Assembly: GCA_928724745.1 (NCBI GenBank)
Contig: CAKMXJ010000004.1
Location: 992,001-1,056,000 of the forward strand
DNA from: Anthracocystis setariae
Lineage: Eukaryota; Basidiomycota; Ustilaginomycetes; Ustilaginales; Ustilaginaceae
Length of the DNA: 64,000 bases
Reading direction: 5' to 3'
In this document: positions 62,761 to 64,000 of the stretch, piece by piece
Layout of the letters: the number at the start of each line of letters is the position of its first letter
Position numbering within the stretch: position 1 is the stretch's first letter
Translations under genes and position numbers: made by a program
The notes under the pieces: generated by a model
Told to the model about the DNA's origin: nothing
What the model saw: only the letters and a program-made list of their open reading frames with translations
Database searches by the model: none

Positions 62761-63443
62761 CTTGGAAGATGTAGTTTGAAGTTTGGTGGGGAAAAGCTAT
62801 GGTCAAGAGTGAGAGCGACTCGATGCTTGTCTACGATAAATACTCTTGCTGGCTTGCAAGAAGGAATGGGATGGCAACAAGGTATGGTGATTGCATCGTG
62901 GAGCAGGGCTGGAATTGACCCCGGTTACACCAGGAGCCGGCGTCAACAGGCGGCTAAACGCTGGATGCCAAGCCTTTTGGCTGCAGTTACTGTGACTTGC
63001 TCCGCGCGACGACAGACAGGACCCGGAAGGATGCTACTGTATAAATCACTCGCCCTCCTCTTCTTTCATGGACTACAAGGGAGCGGAAAGCGATGGCCTG
63101 AGCACCCAACTTGCGCGCTCAAACACCGAATCGTCATCGAGAACTGTCACACTCGCCAACCATTACCAATCTGCGTCCACGCCTTGGCTAGGGCTCGGTC
63201 GAGTGGATGGCGCACAGCACTACGACTGAGCTCAGCTTGGGTCAGAGTATGCTTTTGCAAGTGCCAACAAAAGCCGCTTTGGAGAGAAGCATTGTGCAAG
63301 GAATGAACCGGTGCTTGGGATTAGATAATGCTGATTAATCGCGATAACCATCGAGTCAGCCAAAAATGCACCACCGAGCCAAATTCGACCAACTTGGCTT
63401 TCTTCTTGCCATCACCCATCTCAAACGACACACACGTAACACC
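62761..63443. promoter_or_regulatory. Divergent promoter region acetyltransferase / TYS1
   Basis: 683 bp between divergent start codons. It contains TACTGTA overlapping a TATA-like element (TATAAAT, 63035-63045). The short frame beginning at the ATG near 63069 has no protein character. Confidence 0.45.
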
Positions 63444-64000
63444 ATGTCGTCTCAAGCCAAGCTCTCGGCCGCTGAGCGCTTCAAACTCATCACGCGCGAC
63501 CTTGACGAGGTCCTCGGCGCCGACATCATCAAGGAGATCCTCGAAAAGGATGAGCGTCCGATTTCGGCTTACTGGGGCACCGCTCCCACCGGTCGTCCTC
63601 ACGTTGGTTACCTTGTACCTCTCACCAAGATCGCCGACTTTCTGCGTGCCGGTGTGCAAGTCAAGATCCTGCTTGCGGACATCCATGCATTTTTGGACAA
63701 CCTGAAAGCGCCCATCGAGCTCGTGCGTCATCGTGTCAACTACTACCGTCACGTGCTCACCGCGGTGTTCAAGAGCATCGGCGTACCCACCGATCGTCTC
63801 GTGTTTGTCGTGGGTTCCAGCTATCAGCTTACCGAGGCTTACAATATGGACAACTATCGTCTGTGTGCGAGCGTTACCGAACACGATGCCAAGAAGGCCG
63901 GTGCCGAGGTGGTCAAGCAAGTGGCGTCTCCTCTGCTGTCCGGTTTGCTGTACCCGGGATTGCAGGCGCTCGATGAGCAGTACCTCGGTGTGGATATGCA
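63444..64000 (+). CDS. TYS1: Cytosolic tyrosyl-tRNA synthetase (3' partial)
   Basis: The frame runs from the ATG at 63444 off the window end, showing 185 residues. It starts [20 protein letters not shown]. The class I signature is [18 protein letters not shown] with the HIGH-type motif HVGY at residues 53-56, then [49 protein letters not shown] and [20 protein letters not shown]. These match eukaryotic/archaeal-type TyrRS, the enzyme charging tRNA(Tyr) in the cytosol, and not the bacterial-type mitochondrial enzyme. No intron is visible in the part seen. The KMSKS region and the tRNA-binding C-terminus lie beyond the window. Confidence 0.95.
   Translation, partial: MSSQAKLSAAERFKLITRDLDEVLGADIIKEILEKDERPISAYWGTAPTGRPHVGYLVPLTKIADFLRAGVQVKILLADIHAFLDNLKAPIELVRHRVNYYRHVLTAVFKSIGVPTDRLVFVVGSSYQLTEAYNMDNYRLCASVTEHDAKKAGAEVVKQVASPLLSGLLYPGLQALDEQYLGVDM

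Overview
The window is nuclear DNA of a basidiomycete fungus, most likely a smut (Ustilaginaceae, close to Ustilago/Sporisorium/Pseudozyma). The basis is mixed. Gene content is fungal: WOPR regulator, Shg1, Vid21/Eaf1, Fmc1, Pre4, fungal CSL factor. Genes are compact and mostly intronless, introns are about 85-107 nt with GTAAGT/GTAGGT donors, proteins carry long Ala/Ser/Gln-rich low-complexity stretches, and intergenic DNA is full of microsatellites. No mobile element, rRNA, tRNA or CRISPR array was recognised. I place 24 protein genes, two cut by the window edges. Four carry introns, which I placed by reading splice sites: FMC1, a tiny myristoylated protein, SUMO and an amine oxidase.

Layout. 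0-17 kb is rich in mitochondrial genes: a degenerate eIF4A-like DEAD-box protein (5' cut), an unrecognised disordered protein, the mitochondrial phosphopantetheinyl transferase (PPT2), a COX16-ERV1 fusion, the carnitine/acylcarnitine carrier, an LCHN-type DENN protein with 20 His in a row, SHG1 (its CDS end overlaps the LCHN gene), FMC1, a serine racemase-like PLP enzyme and TOM70. 17-29 kb holds a 66-residue MG...C protein, SUMO, a CSL-type transcription factor, a secreted multicopper oxidase with a 2.6-kb upstream region, proteasome subunit beta7 (PRE4) and splicing factor SF3A2. 29-48 kb is a minus-strand run: FIG4-type Sac phosphatase, NGL2-type nuclease, an unrecognised mitochondrial protein, the NuA4 scaffold EAF1/VID21 and a WOPR (Gti1/Pac2) master regulator. 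48-56.4 kb is an 8.5-kb stretch without recognisable genes, all upstream of the WOPR gene. 56-64 kb has a flavin amine (polyamine) oxidase, a Mediator subunit 25-like protein, a maltose/galactoside acetyltransferase-like enzyme and the start of cytosolic tyrosyl-tRNA synthetase.

Main points of interest. (1) COX16 and ERV1, two mitochondrial inner-membrane/intermembrane-space factors, form one continuous reading frame. (2) The WOPR gene has an exceptionally long upstream region with AT tracts and a dense palindromic motif cluster. (3) A heptamer, TACAGTA/TACTGTA, occurs at least 34 times in noncoding DNA and was not noticed in coding DNA. (4) The amine oxidase has a last intron whose correct removal creates a TKL C-terminus that could be a peroxisomal signal. 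(5) The DEAD-box protein has lost most ATPase motifs. Functions are read from sequence motifs only; no database search was run.
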